A stretch of DNA of 7,866 nucleotides. Origin: Planctomycetaceae bacterium (GTDB taxonomy: Bacteria > Planctomycetota > UBA1135 > GCA-002686595). Under the pieces are notes generated by a model that worked only from the letters and a program-made list of their open reading frames with translations, ran no database searches and had not been told where the DNA came from. The stretch covers positions 1 through 7,866 of the forward strand of contig JABWBL010000143.1 of assembly GCA_013360535.1 (NCBI GenBank). Direction: 5' to 3'. The translations under genes were made by a program, and so were the position numbers. This document shows, piece by piece, positions 1-5,519 of the stretch (positions are counted from its first letter, which is position 1; each line of letters opens with the position of its first letter).

Positions 1-333
1 CTGCGCGTGGGCCGGCTCGCCGTCGCCCGCCCCCGACAGCGCGAACCACAGCGCTCCGCAGAGCACGACCACCGCCACCCCCGACGCCACGGCCAATTTG
101 CTCGCCACCAGCACAGCTCCCGTTCCGGCCAGAGGCCCCAGAGTCAGAATCGACGGCTTGAGGCCCCCGAGCGCGACTAGGCCCGACAGCGCCTTGCGCG
201 TGCCGAGCTCGCGATCGAGCTTTTCGCGGAGTTTCGCGTGAGCGCGCGAGAGGCGCGTGTGCACGACGTGCGGTTCGAGCGCGAGGCGGCGGGCGATGTC
301 GCGCGGCGGGAGAACATAGGGACTCGTAAGTTG
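1..333 (-). pseudogene. Truncated sigma-70/ECF-like factor, C-terminal fragment (region 4 HTH plus membrane segment), continues past the left window edge
   Basis: Read on the minus strand, the frame opens after an in-frame stop at 334-336 and stays open to position 1. It starts QLTSPYVLPPRDIARRLALE and continues with HVVHTRLSRAHAKLREKLDR. The segment PPRDIARRL-x(6)-VHTRLSRAHAKLREKLD matches the helix-turn-helix of sigma-70 region 4, which contacts the -35 promoter element. A Gly/Leu-rich stretch and a hydrophobic segment (LAVASGVAVVVLCGALWFAL) follow and could span the membrane. Region-4 sigma factors fused to a membrane segment and an outer domain are, from memory, common in planctomycetes. 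Region 2 and any start codon are missing: upstream of the HTH the frame runs into the stop within about ten codons. I infer that integration of the element to the right cut the gene. An internal GTG restart is possible but would begin inside the HTH. Confidence 0.6.
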
Positions 334-345
334 TTACTCCTCCAC
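311..345. other. Probable left junction of the integrated element (attL region)
   Basis: Recognisable sigma-factor coding stops around the Tyr codon at 316-318 and an in-frame stop lies at 334-336 (minus strand). To the right, the sequence is non-coding and leads into phage-type genes. The crossover therefore probably lies in this interval. No second copy of this sequence was noticed at the right end of the window, so the core length and the partner site cannot be defined here. Insertion into a protein-coding gene rather than a tRNA gene would suit a large serine recombinase or a gene-targeting tyrosine recombinase, but neither enzyme is in the window. Confidence 0.35.
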
Positions 346-557
346 AGTCCGCGTCGCTGTGCCCATCGCGACGGTAGGTGCGCGGTAGGACTTTGAGAGG
401 GTCGCGGAGGAACGTCCTTTCTTTCCTACCTGCGAGGCCACGGGCGCGCGAGGGCTTTTTCTCGGCCTCGCTCTTGCTCTCGACCTAAAGAGGGCCGGAC
501 ACCGAGTCCGCTGGGGTACCAGGAGCCTGCAACCCCCAGCCAGCGGCCGTGAACGGG

Positions 558-573
558 CTCGTCGCAAGACGAG
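558..573 (+). repeat. Hairpin with GNRA tetraloop in the operon leader
   Basis: CTCGTC (558-563) and GACGAG (568-573) are perfect 6-bp arms around GCAA, a GNRA-class tetraloop. It lies 70 bases before the first gene and may fold in the leader transcript. It could also act as an operator half-site pair. No poly-T tract follows, so it is not an intrinsic terminator. Confidence 0.4.
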
Positions 574-613
574 TCGCAGGACCGATCAAAGGCGCTGATT
601 CAACCACAACCAC

Positions 614-638
614 TTCGGGAGCTTCGCTCCCCGAGAGG
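614..638 (+). promoter_or_regulatory. Hairpin overlapping the ribosome-binding region of the first gene
   Basis: GGGAGC (617-622) and GCTCCC (626-631) pair perfectly around TTC. The stem can lengthen outward to about 614-635 with one bulged C. The purine stretch GAGAGG (633-638), the likely Shine-Dalgarno site for the ATG at 644, begins within the outer part of this stem. Folding could therefore limit translation of the first gene and, through overlapping starts, of the whole operon. This is inference from sequence only. Confidence 0.4.
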
Positions 639-643
639 CTCAG

Positions 644-856
644 ATGAATCAGCAAGAGGCCGCGCCCGTCTCGACGGCGGGCAAGCCCATCACGACGAAG
701 GACGCCGCGCGCGTCCTTTGCAAGCACGTCAAGACGTTGGAGAAGTGGCGCAGCGAGGGCAAGGGACCTCGCTGGTACCAGCCCGAAGGAGAGGGCGGCT
801 CGGTCTGGTACCTCGAACACGAGGTCATCGCCTACGTGCGCGGGGGTGCCGCATGA
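644..856 (+). CDS. Small winged helix-turn-helix protein, excisionase/MerR-like
   Basis: A 70-aa protein. Residues 16-40 (ITTKDAARVL, then KHVKTLEKWRSEGKGP) fit the helix-turn-helix of the excisionase/MerR-like HTH_17 group. The segment WYLEHEVIAYVRG at 56-68 is the usual wing plus final helix of that fold. Proteins of this size in mobile elements act as recombination directionality factors or as small transcription regulators, and sequence alone does not separate the two. The ATG start has GAGAGG five bases upstream. The stop overlaps the next start (ATGA at 853-856), indicating translational coupling. It is the first gene of the replication operon and probably controls excision or expression. 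The ten residues before the HTH are not conserved-looking. Confidence 0.75.
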   Translation: MNQQEAAPVSTAGKPITTKDAARVLCKHVKTLEKWRSEGKGPRWYQPEGEGGSVWYLEHEVIAYVRGGAA

Positions 857-1044
857 GCTGCCTCGGCATCAAGGAGTTCGCCGCGCGCTGTGGCGTGTCG
901 GTGCGGACGATGGAGCGCGAGAAGGAGGACGGGAAGCTCCCGCCGCACCGCGTCATCCGTGGCCGCCACGTCTGGACCGAGGAGGACGTTGAGGCGTACA
1001 TCCGCGCGCTGCCGCGCTTCGATGCGCAGGAGGTGCAATCGTGA
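853..1044 (+). CDS. Second small winged helix-turn-helix protein, excisionase/AlpA-like
   Basis: A 63-aa protein beginning MSCLGIKEFAARCGVSVRTM. LGIKEFAARCGVSVRTMEREKEDGKLPP is a typical MerR/excisionase recognition motif, followed by a basic wing (RVIRGRHVW) and the closing helix TEEDVEAYIRAL. The frame is open well upstream, but the ATG at 853 is preferred because it overlaps the previous stop by four bases and gives a compact domain from residue 4. Its own stop overlaps the GTG of the primase gene (GTGA at 1041-1044). It is distinct in sequence from its upstream neighbour, so the two are not a recent duplication. Its role is probably excisionase or operon regulator. The specific function is uncertain. 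Confidence 0.75.
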   Translation: MSCLGIKEFAARCGVSVRTMEREKEDGKLPPHRVIRGRHVWTEEDVEAYIRALPRFDAQEVQS

Positions 1045-3662
1045 GCGCCTCCAGCCCCGACGAATCGCTGACGCCGAACTACGACGCAGCTCTGGATTTC
1101 CTGTTCAACCGGCTCGGCGGCCGAGTCCATCTCGCGGCGATTCCGCCCGATGGGGGTACGCCGAAGTGCAAGCTGTTCTCGTCCACGCGCGACGACGGCA
1201 GCAACAAGACCCCCGACGAGCGCCGCGCCGAGGTCCGCAAGTGGGTCGAGACGTGGAACGTGAAGGAGGGCTGGAACGTGTACTTCACGAGCGGCGTCGT
1301 CCGCCGCGACTACGGAGCCGAGGGCGACGAGAAGGAACCGGACAGCAAGCCCGCCGAGGCCGACATCTGCGCCGTGCGTTGCTTGAAGATCGACCTCGAC
1401 CCTCGTGCGATTCCCGAGGGTTGGGCGGGCTCGGACGCGGAATGGGTCGAGTCGGAGCGCGCGCGCCTGTTCGCGTCATTGACGACCGACCTTCCCGAGG
1501 GAGTACCAGGGCGGCCGACGTTCGTCCTCGACAGTGGTGGAGGCGCATGGGGACTTTGGATGTTCTCGCCGCAGCCGTTCCCGATCGAGGAGCCCGACGA
1601 CGTTGCCAAGCTCCGCGCGGCCGGTCAGTACCTCGTCGAGCTGTACCGTCGGCACTTCGGCGTGAAGAAGCTCGCCGATGGCGTGGCGAACCTTGAGAGG
1701 CTCGCCAGACTCCCGGGGTCCATCAACTACCCGGGGACCGACAAGCGGGACAAGAAGGGCCGGACGGTGCGGCTCGCCAGCGTCGTCGAGGACGCCAGCG
1801 ACGACAAGCGGCGCTACGCCTTGAGCCAGTTCGCACCGCCGGAAGGATTCGCGAAGGCGTCGAAGTCGAAGCGTGCCGCGCGTGCGAGCGCGCCGAGGCC
1901 GTCCGGCGTGACGAAGCTCGACAACCTCGACGCGCTCGACGTGTGCGACGACTGCAAGGTGGTGATCGTTCAGGGATGCGATCCCGACGAACCGGGCCGA
2001 TTCGGCGGCGCGCCGTCGATGTTCGGGCTCCCGTGTGGAGCGGCTTGGAAGGGGGACCGCTCGGCCGCCGTGTGGTACGTCGTCTGCGAACTCGTGCGGT
2101 CCGGCGTCGATGACGACACGATCCGCGCGGTGCTGCTCGACGAGCGTTGGGGCATCAGCTCGTACATCTTCGAGGACAAGAACGGGAAGCCTCGTCGCGA
2201 CCCGGAGGCGAAGGCCGATCAGCAGATCGACAACGCGCGCGAGAAGGCGGTCGAGGTCGTGGAGCAAGACGACGGCGGACCGATCCTCGACCCGGGCGAC
2301 CCGCGTCCGTCCGCACGAATGTTCGTCAACGGCGAGGCCCCGCACCTGCTCTTCCACAATGGCGACTGGCTCGACTACGGCCAGGGCGCATACTTCGAGC
2401 TGGAGCCCGGGATCGTGTCTGCGCGTGTGTACTCGTTCCTGGAGCGCGCGCGGCGACTCTGGGGGATCAAGCAAGTACCGGGGCCGTTCAAGCCCATGCG
2501 CGGCAACGTGGCCGAAGTGCTCGGTGCCCTGGAGTCCGTCACGATCCGAGCCCGCGACCTGTACGCGCCACCGTGCTGGATCGCGAACCCGGGGCCGCCG
2601 CCGCGCGAGATCATCTCGTGCGCGAACGGGCTGCTCCACCTGCCGACGGGCTCGCTGCTCGCGGCCACGCCGACCTTCTTCACGCGGAACGCGCTGGAGA
2701 TCGCGTACGACCCGAGCGCCGCCGCGCCGACGAAGTGGGTCGCGTTCCTCGACCAGCTCTGGCCGAAGGATCGCGAGAGCATCGACGTGCTCCAGGAAGT
2801 GTTCGGCTACCTGCTCGTCCCGGACACGTCGCAGCAAAAGGTGTTCATGCTCGTCGGCCCCGCGCGATCGGGAAAGGGAACCATCGGCCGCGTCCTGACC
2901 CGGCTCGTGGGCGAGGCGAACGTCGTGGGCAGCGACATGCGAACGCTCGGCGGGAACTTCGGACTTCAACCGCTGATCGGGAAGCAGTTGGCGATCGTCG
3001 CCGACATGCGTCTCGGCAAGCGGAGCGATCCGGCGACGATTGCGGAGAACCTTCTTCGCATCAGCGGCGAGGACTTGGTCACTGCCGACCGGAAGAACAA
3101 GACCGCATGGACCGGAACGCTGGCGGTGCGCTTTGTCATCATGACGAACGAGCTGCCGCAGTTCTCCGACGCGAGCGGTGCGCTGGCCAATCGCTTTGTG
3201 CCGCTCGTCATGACCGAGAGCTTCCTCAACCGCGAGGACTCCGAGCTGACCGAGAAGCTCCTGACCGAGTTGCCGGGCATCTTGAACTGGGCCATCGAAG
3301 GCTGGCGGCGGCTTCGGGCGCGCGGACACTTCGTCCTGCCAGGCTCGTCGAGGGACGCCGTGCAGTCGATCCACGACATGGCCTCGCCGGTCTCGGCTTT
3401 TGTGCGCGACGAGTGCGTGCTCGATCCCGAGGCGCGCGTCGAGAAGGCGCGGCTCTACGCGGACTGGCAGGCATGGTGCCTCGCGCGCGGCAAGCCGGTC
3501 GCCGAGGAGCCGGTGTTCTCGCGCGACCTCTACGCCGCGACGGCAGGTCGCGTGCGGCCGGGCAAGATGCCCCGGCCCGAGCGCGTGCCCGCCTACGTCG
3601 GGATCCGTCGTTGCGACACCAACGAGGCGCGCGACGAGGAGGACCGCCGGGTGCTCGGATAG
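1041..3662 (+). CDS. Primase-helicase: AEP-type primase N-terminus and P4/D5-type SF3 helicase C-terminus
   Basis: An 873-aa replication protein. The N-terminal ~270 residues look like an archaeo-eukaryotic-type primase: motif I is KIDLDP (D118, D120), motif II lies in DSGGGAWGLW (164-173), and RLARLPGSINYP (220-231) is the Leu-Pro-Gly signature of phage and plasmid primases. The position usually held by His in motif II is Trp170. Residues ~420-600 resemble the D5_N module, including ISCANGLLHLPTG. The SF3 helicase follows, with Walker A GPARSGKGT (606-614), Walker B AIVADMR (651-657), sensor MTNELP (701-706) and the arginine-bearing ANRF (715-719). The C-terminus may hold a DNA-binding winged helix, as in phage P4 alpha. 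The protein would unwind and prime the element's own origin. The GTG start is chosen for the AGGAGG (1029-1034, six bases upstream) and the overlap with the previous stop. The adjacent downstream repeats are the likely target. Confidence 0.92.
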   Translation: MSASSPDESLTPNYDAALDFLFNRLGGRVHLAAIPPDGGTPKCKLFSSTRDDGSNKTPDERRAEVRKWVETWNVKEGWNVYFTSGVVRRDYGAEGDEKEPDSKPAEADICAVRCLKIDLDPRAIPEGWAGSDAEWVESERARLFASLTTDLPEGVPGRPTFVLDSGGGAWGLWMFSPQPFPIEEPDDVAKLRAAGQYLVELYRRHFGVKKLADGVANLERLARLPGSINYPGTDKRDKKGRTVRLASVVEDASDDKRRYALSQFAPPEGFAKASKSKRAARASAPRPSGVTKLDNLDALDVCDDCKVVIVQGCDPDEPGRFGGAPSMFGLPCGAAWKGDRSAAVWYVVCELVRSGVDDDTIRAVLLDERWGISSYIFEDKNGKPRRDPEAKADQQIDNAREKAVEVVEQDDGGPILDPGDPRPSARMFVNGEAPHLLFHNGDWLDYGQGAYFELEPGIVSARVYSFLERARRLWGIKQVPGPFKPMRGNVAEVLGALESVTIRARDLYAPPCWIANPGPPPREIISCANGLLHLPTGSLLAATPTFFTRNALEIAYDPSAAAPTKWVAFLDQLWPKDRESIDVLQEVFGYLLVPDTSQQKVFMLVGPARSGKGTIGRVLTRLVGEANVVGSDMRTLGGNFGLQPLIGKQLAIVADMRLGKRSDPATIAENLLRISGEDLVTADRKNKTAWTGTLAVRFVIMTNELPQFSDASGALANRFVPLVMTESFLNREDSELTEKLLTELPGILNWAIEGWRRLRARGHFVLPGSSRDAVQSIHDMASPVSAFVRDECVLDPEARVEKARLYADWQAWCLARGKPVAEEPVFSRDLYAATAGRVRPGKMPRPERVPAYVGIRRCDTNEARDEEDRRVLG

Positions 3663-3740
3663 CGCCGGTCCGGGGTCCGGTCCGGGGTCGGTCTAGGGTC
3701 GTCGGGCGGGGAAAGTGGCGGATTCTGTGGGACGCACGGG

Positions 3741-3753
3741 CCGGTCCGACCGG
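3741..3753. repeat. Palindrome CCGGTCCGACCGG inside the candidate origin, partner copy at 3875-3887
   Basis: CCGGTC and GACCGG are perfect arms around a single base, so this is a duplex dyad rather than an RNA hairpin and suits a dimeric DNA-binding protein. A 12-of-13 match to its other strand lies at 3875-3887, next to an iteron. The dyad shares the GGTCCG/CGGACC core with the iterons and may be a related binding site. The paired small HTH proteins or the primase-helicase are possible ligands. Confidence 0.4.
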
Positions 3754-3764
3754 GCTGGGTTCTC

Positions 3765-3832
3765 GCCCGCCCTTCGGGGCCCGTAACGCGGGCAACCGCC
3801 GCGTACCCGTAGCCCAGGGGAGGAGAGTCCTC
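3765..3832. repeat. Nested inverted repeats between the two iteron clusters
   Basis: GCCCGC (3765-3770) pairs with GCGGGC (3788-3793). A smaller alternative stem (GCCCG 3779-3783 with CGGGC 3789-3793) competes with it. GAGGA (3820-3824) pairs with TCCTC (3828-3832). The whole stretch from 3663 to 4106 has no credible gene: forward frames there are Pro/Arg/Gly-rich and their repeats merely reflect the iterons. The secondary structure may serve single-strand priming at the origin or be a short transcript. Confidence 0.35.
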
Positions 3833-4050
3833 GGGTAGATGGATCGCGCGCGAAAGGTAGAGTTCGACCCCGGACCGGTCGGACCGACGCCTTCCGCAGT
3901 GGTGCGCGTTGGGAAACACCCCAGACCGCGACCCCGGACCGGGTGGGCTCGACCCCGGACCGGACCCCGGACCGACCTCCCTCCCTGGGCGAGCACGCGC
4001 GCCGCGCACACGGAACCCGCCGCTCCGTGCCGACCCGTTCGACTTCCTCC

Positions 4051-4071
4051 AGCGATCACAGGGGGATCGCT
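4051..4071. promoter_or_regulatory. Inverted repeat upstream of the terS-like gene, possible operator
   Basis: AGCGATC (4051-4057) and GATCGCT (4065-4071) are perfect 7-bp arms separated by seven bases, 35 bases before the ATG at 4107. The spacing places arm centres about 14 bases apart. That could suit a dimeric repressor site or a leader hairpin controlling the terminase-like gene. Another perfect 6-bp pair, CACGGA (4009-4014) with TCCGTG (4024-4029), lies just upstream. Confidence 0.35.
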
Positions 4072-4106
4072 CTTGCCGCCGCATCGACTCGACTTATTCG
4101 GAGTAG

Positions 4107-4658
4107 ATGCCTCGACGATCGAAACAGGCGCACCTGACGCCGCAGCGCAAGGCCGCGTTCCTCGAAGCGCTGCACGCATGCGGTGTCGTGACGCGAGCCG
4201 CGAAGCTCGCGAGCCCCGACGCATCGGGCAGCGGCATCCAGACGTTCCGCGACGAGCGGAAGCGTGACCCGGAGTTCGCGCGCGCGTGGGACGAGGCGCT
4301 CGAACAACACGCGGGCGATCTCGTCGCCGAGTTGTACCGGCGCGCCGTGGTCGGCGATCAGGTCCCGATCGTGTCGCCCAAGGGCGAGGTCGTTGGCTTC
4401 CGCACGATTCGCTCGGACAAGCTCTTGCTTGAAGCGGTGCGCGCGCACGCGCCCGAGTTCACCCCGCGCAGCGAGTCCACCGTCACCGCGAAGGTCAGTA
4501 AGGGGCCGGACCTCGGCCTGGGCAAGCTCTCCCCCGAGAACCAGGACAGGCTCCGCCTCATCCTTGAGGACGAGCTGGCGCGCGAGCAGCAGCGCGCGCT
4601 TGGCTCCGGCGACACCGCGCCTTACTCGGCCCTTCCGATCGAGGAACGCGAGCGATGA
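4107..4658 (+). CDS. Terminase small subunit-like DNA-packaging protein
   Basis: A 183-aa protein. Residues 11-50 (LTPQRKAAFLEALHACGVVT, then RAAKLA, ending QTFRDERKRDPEFARAWDEA) match the helix-turn-helix head of many phage small terminase subunits, in the usual form of a TGNVTRAA-like first helix followed by DPEFAAAWDEALE. The middle part, AELYRRAVVGDQVPIVSPKG then EVVGFRTIRSDKLLLEAVRA, matches the conserved RRAVEG-(PV)-xGEVVG-xx-SD-LL segment of the same family. TerS oligomers recognise the packaging site and load DNA on the large subunit and procapsid. The C-terminal ~50 residues are charged and probably contact TerL. GGAG at 4100-4103 is only three bases from the ATG. No large terminase follows, which fits a satellite that borrows its helper's TerL. 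A non-packaging HTH protein is the alternative. Confidence 0.65.
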   Translation: MPRRSKQAHLTPQRKAAFLEALHACGVVTRAAKLASPDASGSGIQTFRDERKRDPEFARAWDEALEQHAGDLVAELYRRAVVGDQVPIVSPKGEVVGFRTIRSDKLLLEAVRAHAPEFTPRSESTVTAKVSKGPDLGLGKLSPENQDRLRLILEDELAREQQRALGSGDTAPYSALPIEERER

Positions 4659-4664
4659 GACTCG

Positions 4665-4901
4665 CCACGCGCAACACCGCGAGCGTGGAACTCATCCATG
4701 CGCGCCGAGGGACCGCGAATCCGACGGTCCACACCGAACACGCTCTGCACCCGAGGAGTCTTCTCGTCGGGGCTGGCCTCGGAGCAGAGCGTCGTGAGCC
4801 AACCTCCGTCAAAGGGTCGGGTTGGTTGCCGCCTGCACTTGCATGGGTGCAGCGGACTTGTTGGGAGCCCGCCGTTTCCGTCACTGGGCGCGGCGGGCTC
4901 C
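4665..4901 (+). ncRNA. Candidate structured RNA: six consecutive hairpins between terS-like and the coiled-coil gene
   Basis: Six stems with perfect or near-perfect arms follow one another. They are CCACGC 4665-4670 with 4683-4688; GGACCG 4710-4715 with 4725-4730; ACGCTCTGC 4740-4748 with 4784-4792, enclosing CCCGA 4750-4754 with TCGGG 4767-4771 and GAG/CTC around TCTT; AGCCAACC 4797-4804 with 4820-4827 (one G-U); CCGCCTGCAC 4829-4838 with GTGCAGCGG 4847-4855 (one bulge); and GGAGCCCGCCG 4864-4874 with 4891-4901. The last four are nearly contiguous. No known RNA family was recognised. The 294-base gap carries an overlapping frame from an ATG at 4655 (92 codons), but it resembles no known protein. 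It could be a regulatory leader for the next gene, an independent small RNA or a packaging-related RNA. Function is unproven. Confidence 0.4.
4864..4901 (+). terminator. Strong 11-bp hairpin, possible transcription terminator after the terS-like gene
   Basis: GGAGCCCGCCG (4864-4874) and CGGCGGGCTCC (4891-4901) are perfectly complementary around a 16-base loop. Only a short CGTTTCC follows instead of a true T-run, so termination strength is uncertain. The 8-mer CCGTTTCC appears both in the loop side (4872-4879) and immediately after the stem (4900-4907). Confidence 0.4.
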
Positions 4902-4952
4902 GTTTCCTCCCACCTATCCCGACGAACCCCTGATCGCACACAGACCCCGACC

Positions 4953-5519
4953 ATGAACCTCACCAAGGCCACCTCACGCGCGGCCGAGATCCGCGCTTCC
5001 CTCCAATCCACCAACGCGGATCTCGCCCCTGCTCGCGAGCGCTTGGGCGTCGCCATCGCCGACGGCGATGAGTCCGCCGCGAAGTCCGCCCGCGCCGAGA
5101 TCGCGCGCCTGGAACGGCTCCACACCGAACTCTCGGCCGCGCTTCCGATCGCGGAGCGTCGAGTGCGCGAAGCGCAAGCGGTCGAGCAGGAGGAACAGCG
5201 TCGTATCACCGAGCGTGAGGCCAACAAGAACCGCAAGGCGCGCGTCGCCGCTGCGAAGAAGGTCGATGCCGCGCTCGCGACTCTCGCGAAGGTCTACCGC
5301 GAGTACCTGAGTGTCGGTCGCTTCGGCCGCCCCGAGGACATGAGCCGCGCCGCCCGTCGCGGGCGATCGGCCCTCGCGAGCGCAATGCACCATGCGTGCC
5401 CCGAGATTGCCGACGCGCTCGAAGTTCGCCGCATCCCCTCGATGCACCGCCAGAGCCTCGAAGCGGCGCAGTCGTTCATCACCGAGTTCGCCGTGGAGCC
5501 CGAGGCCGAACCCGCGTGA
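4953..5519 (+). CDS. Coiled-coil protein of unknown function
   Basis: A 188-aa protein, highly charged and Ala/Arg/Glu-rich. Residues ~8-120 look like a long helix or coiled coil (REIARLERLHTELSAALPIA-type heptads, then ERRVREAQAVEQEEQRRITE). The region from ~125 is less repetitive and ends FAVEPEAEPA. The ATG at 4953 is preferred over the upstream in-frame opening because the added 85 residues are low-complexity, of mixed codon usage and overlap the hairpin region. There is no clear Shine-Dalgarno site. The stop overlaps the next gene's GTG (GTGA at 5516-5519). No family was recognised. Short coiled-coil proteins next to terS in phages are often scaffold-like or unknown. Here a role in capsid assembly or helper interference is only a guess. 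Confidence 0.7.
   Translation: MNLTKATSRAAEIRASLQSTNADLAPARERLGVAIADGDESAAKSARAEIARLERLHTELSAALPIAERRVREAQAVEQEEQRRITEREANKNRKARVAAAKKVDAALATLAKVYREYLSVGRFGRPEDMSRAARRGRSALASAMHHACPEIADALEVRRIPSMHRQSLEAAQSFITEFAVEPEAEPA

Larger units (their letters stand above)
337..643. promoter_or_regulatory. Non-coding leader upstream of the replication operon
   Basis: No convincing gene lies in these 300 bases. Minus-strand frames here are Arg/Pro-rich and look like chance openings. The stretch should hold the promoter of the 644-3662 operon and possibly recombinase arm sites. GGTAGG occurs twice at 373-378 and 384-389, and the inverse (TCCTACC) occurs at 424-430, matching GGTAGGA at 384-390. A pyrimidine-rich run lies around 447-480. 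I could not identify a persuasive -35/-10 pair. Confidence 0.4.
3667..3973. repeat. Iteron-like 11-mer array in two orientations, candidate replication origin
   Basis: The 11-mer GGTCCGGGGTC occurs perfectly at 3667-3677 and 3679-3689, with a degenerate copy (GGTCTAGGGTC) at 3690-3700. Its reverse complement GACCCCGGACC occurs perfectly at 3866-3876, 3930-3940, 3951-3961 and 3963-3973, with a degenerate copy at 3917-3927. Adjacent copies are spaced 11-12 bases in the first cluster and 12 between the last two, close to one helical turn. The two clusters face each other across about 165 bases of palindromic sequence. The array starts five bases after the primase-helicase stop. In phage P4 the alpha primase-helicase gene lies next to the cis replication region, and SaPI origins also flank rep with short iterons. 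By analogy this is the likely origin bound by the upstream protein. No clear AT-rich unwinding element is visible. Confidence 0.65.

Noticed and set aside
1476..3374. A 632-codon minus-strand open frame opposite the primase-helicase gene
   Set aside because: It is the antisense shadow of a gene with GC-biased third positions. The composition is Arg/Ala/Glu-rich with no motifs, while the forward strand has a full set of primase and helicase motifs.
2147..3838. A 563-codon plus-strand frame overlapping the primase-helicase and running into the repeat region
   Set aside because: Out of frame with the recognised protein, Arg/Ala/Gly-rich, with no domain pattern. Its length is an effect of scarce stop codons in GC-rich DNA.
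3839..4267. Plus-strand frames across the iteron region, including a Pro-Asp-Gly-rich repeat peptide ending at 4106
   Set aside because: The peptide repeats (DPGP) only mirror the DNA repeats, and no homology or ribosome-binding site was seen. The DNA is better explained as an origin.
4655..4933. A 92-codon frame starting ATGA-overlapped with the terS-like stop
   Set aside because: The overlap start is tempting and the first 30 codons look plausible, but codon use then becomes mixed and the frame covers the hairpin series. No protein family was recognised. Kept in mind as the main alternative to an RNA.
4942..4951. Possible further iteron (GACCCCGACC) just before the coiled-coil gene
   Set aside because: It lacks one G of the 11-mer and stands alone about 970 bases from the array. 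Such a match is expected by chance in this composition.
4698..4952. In-frame upstream extension of the coiled-coil gene
   Set aside because: The extra 85 residues are Ser/Arg/Pro-rich, unlike the rest of the protein, and overlap the structured region. The ATG at 4953 gives a coherent protein.
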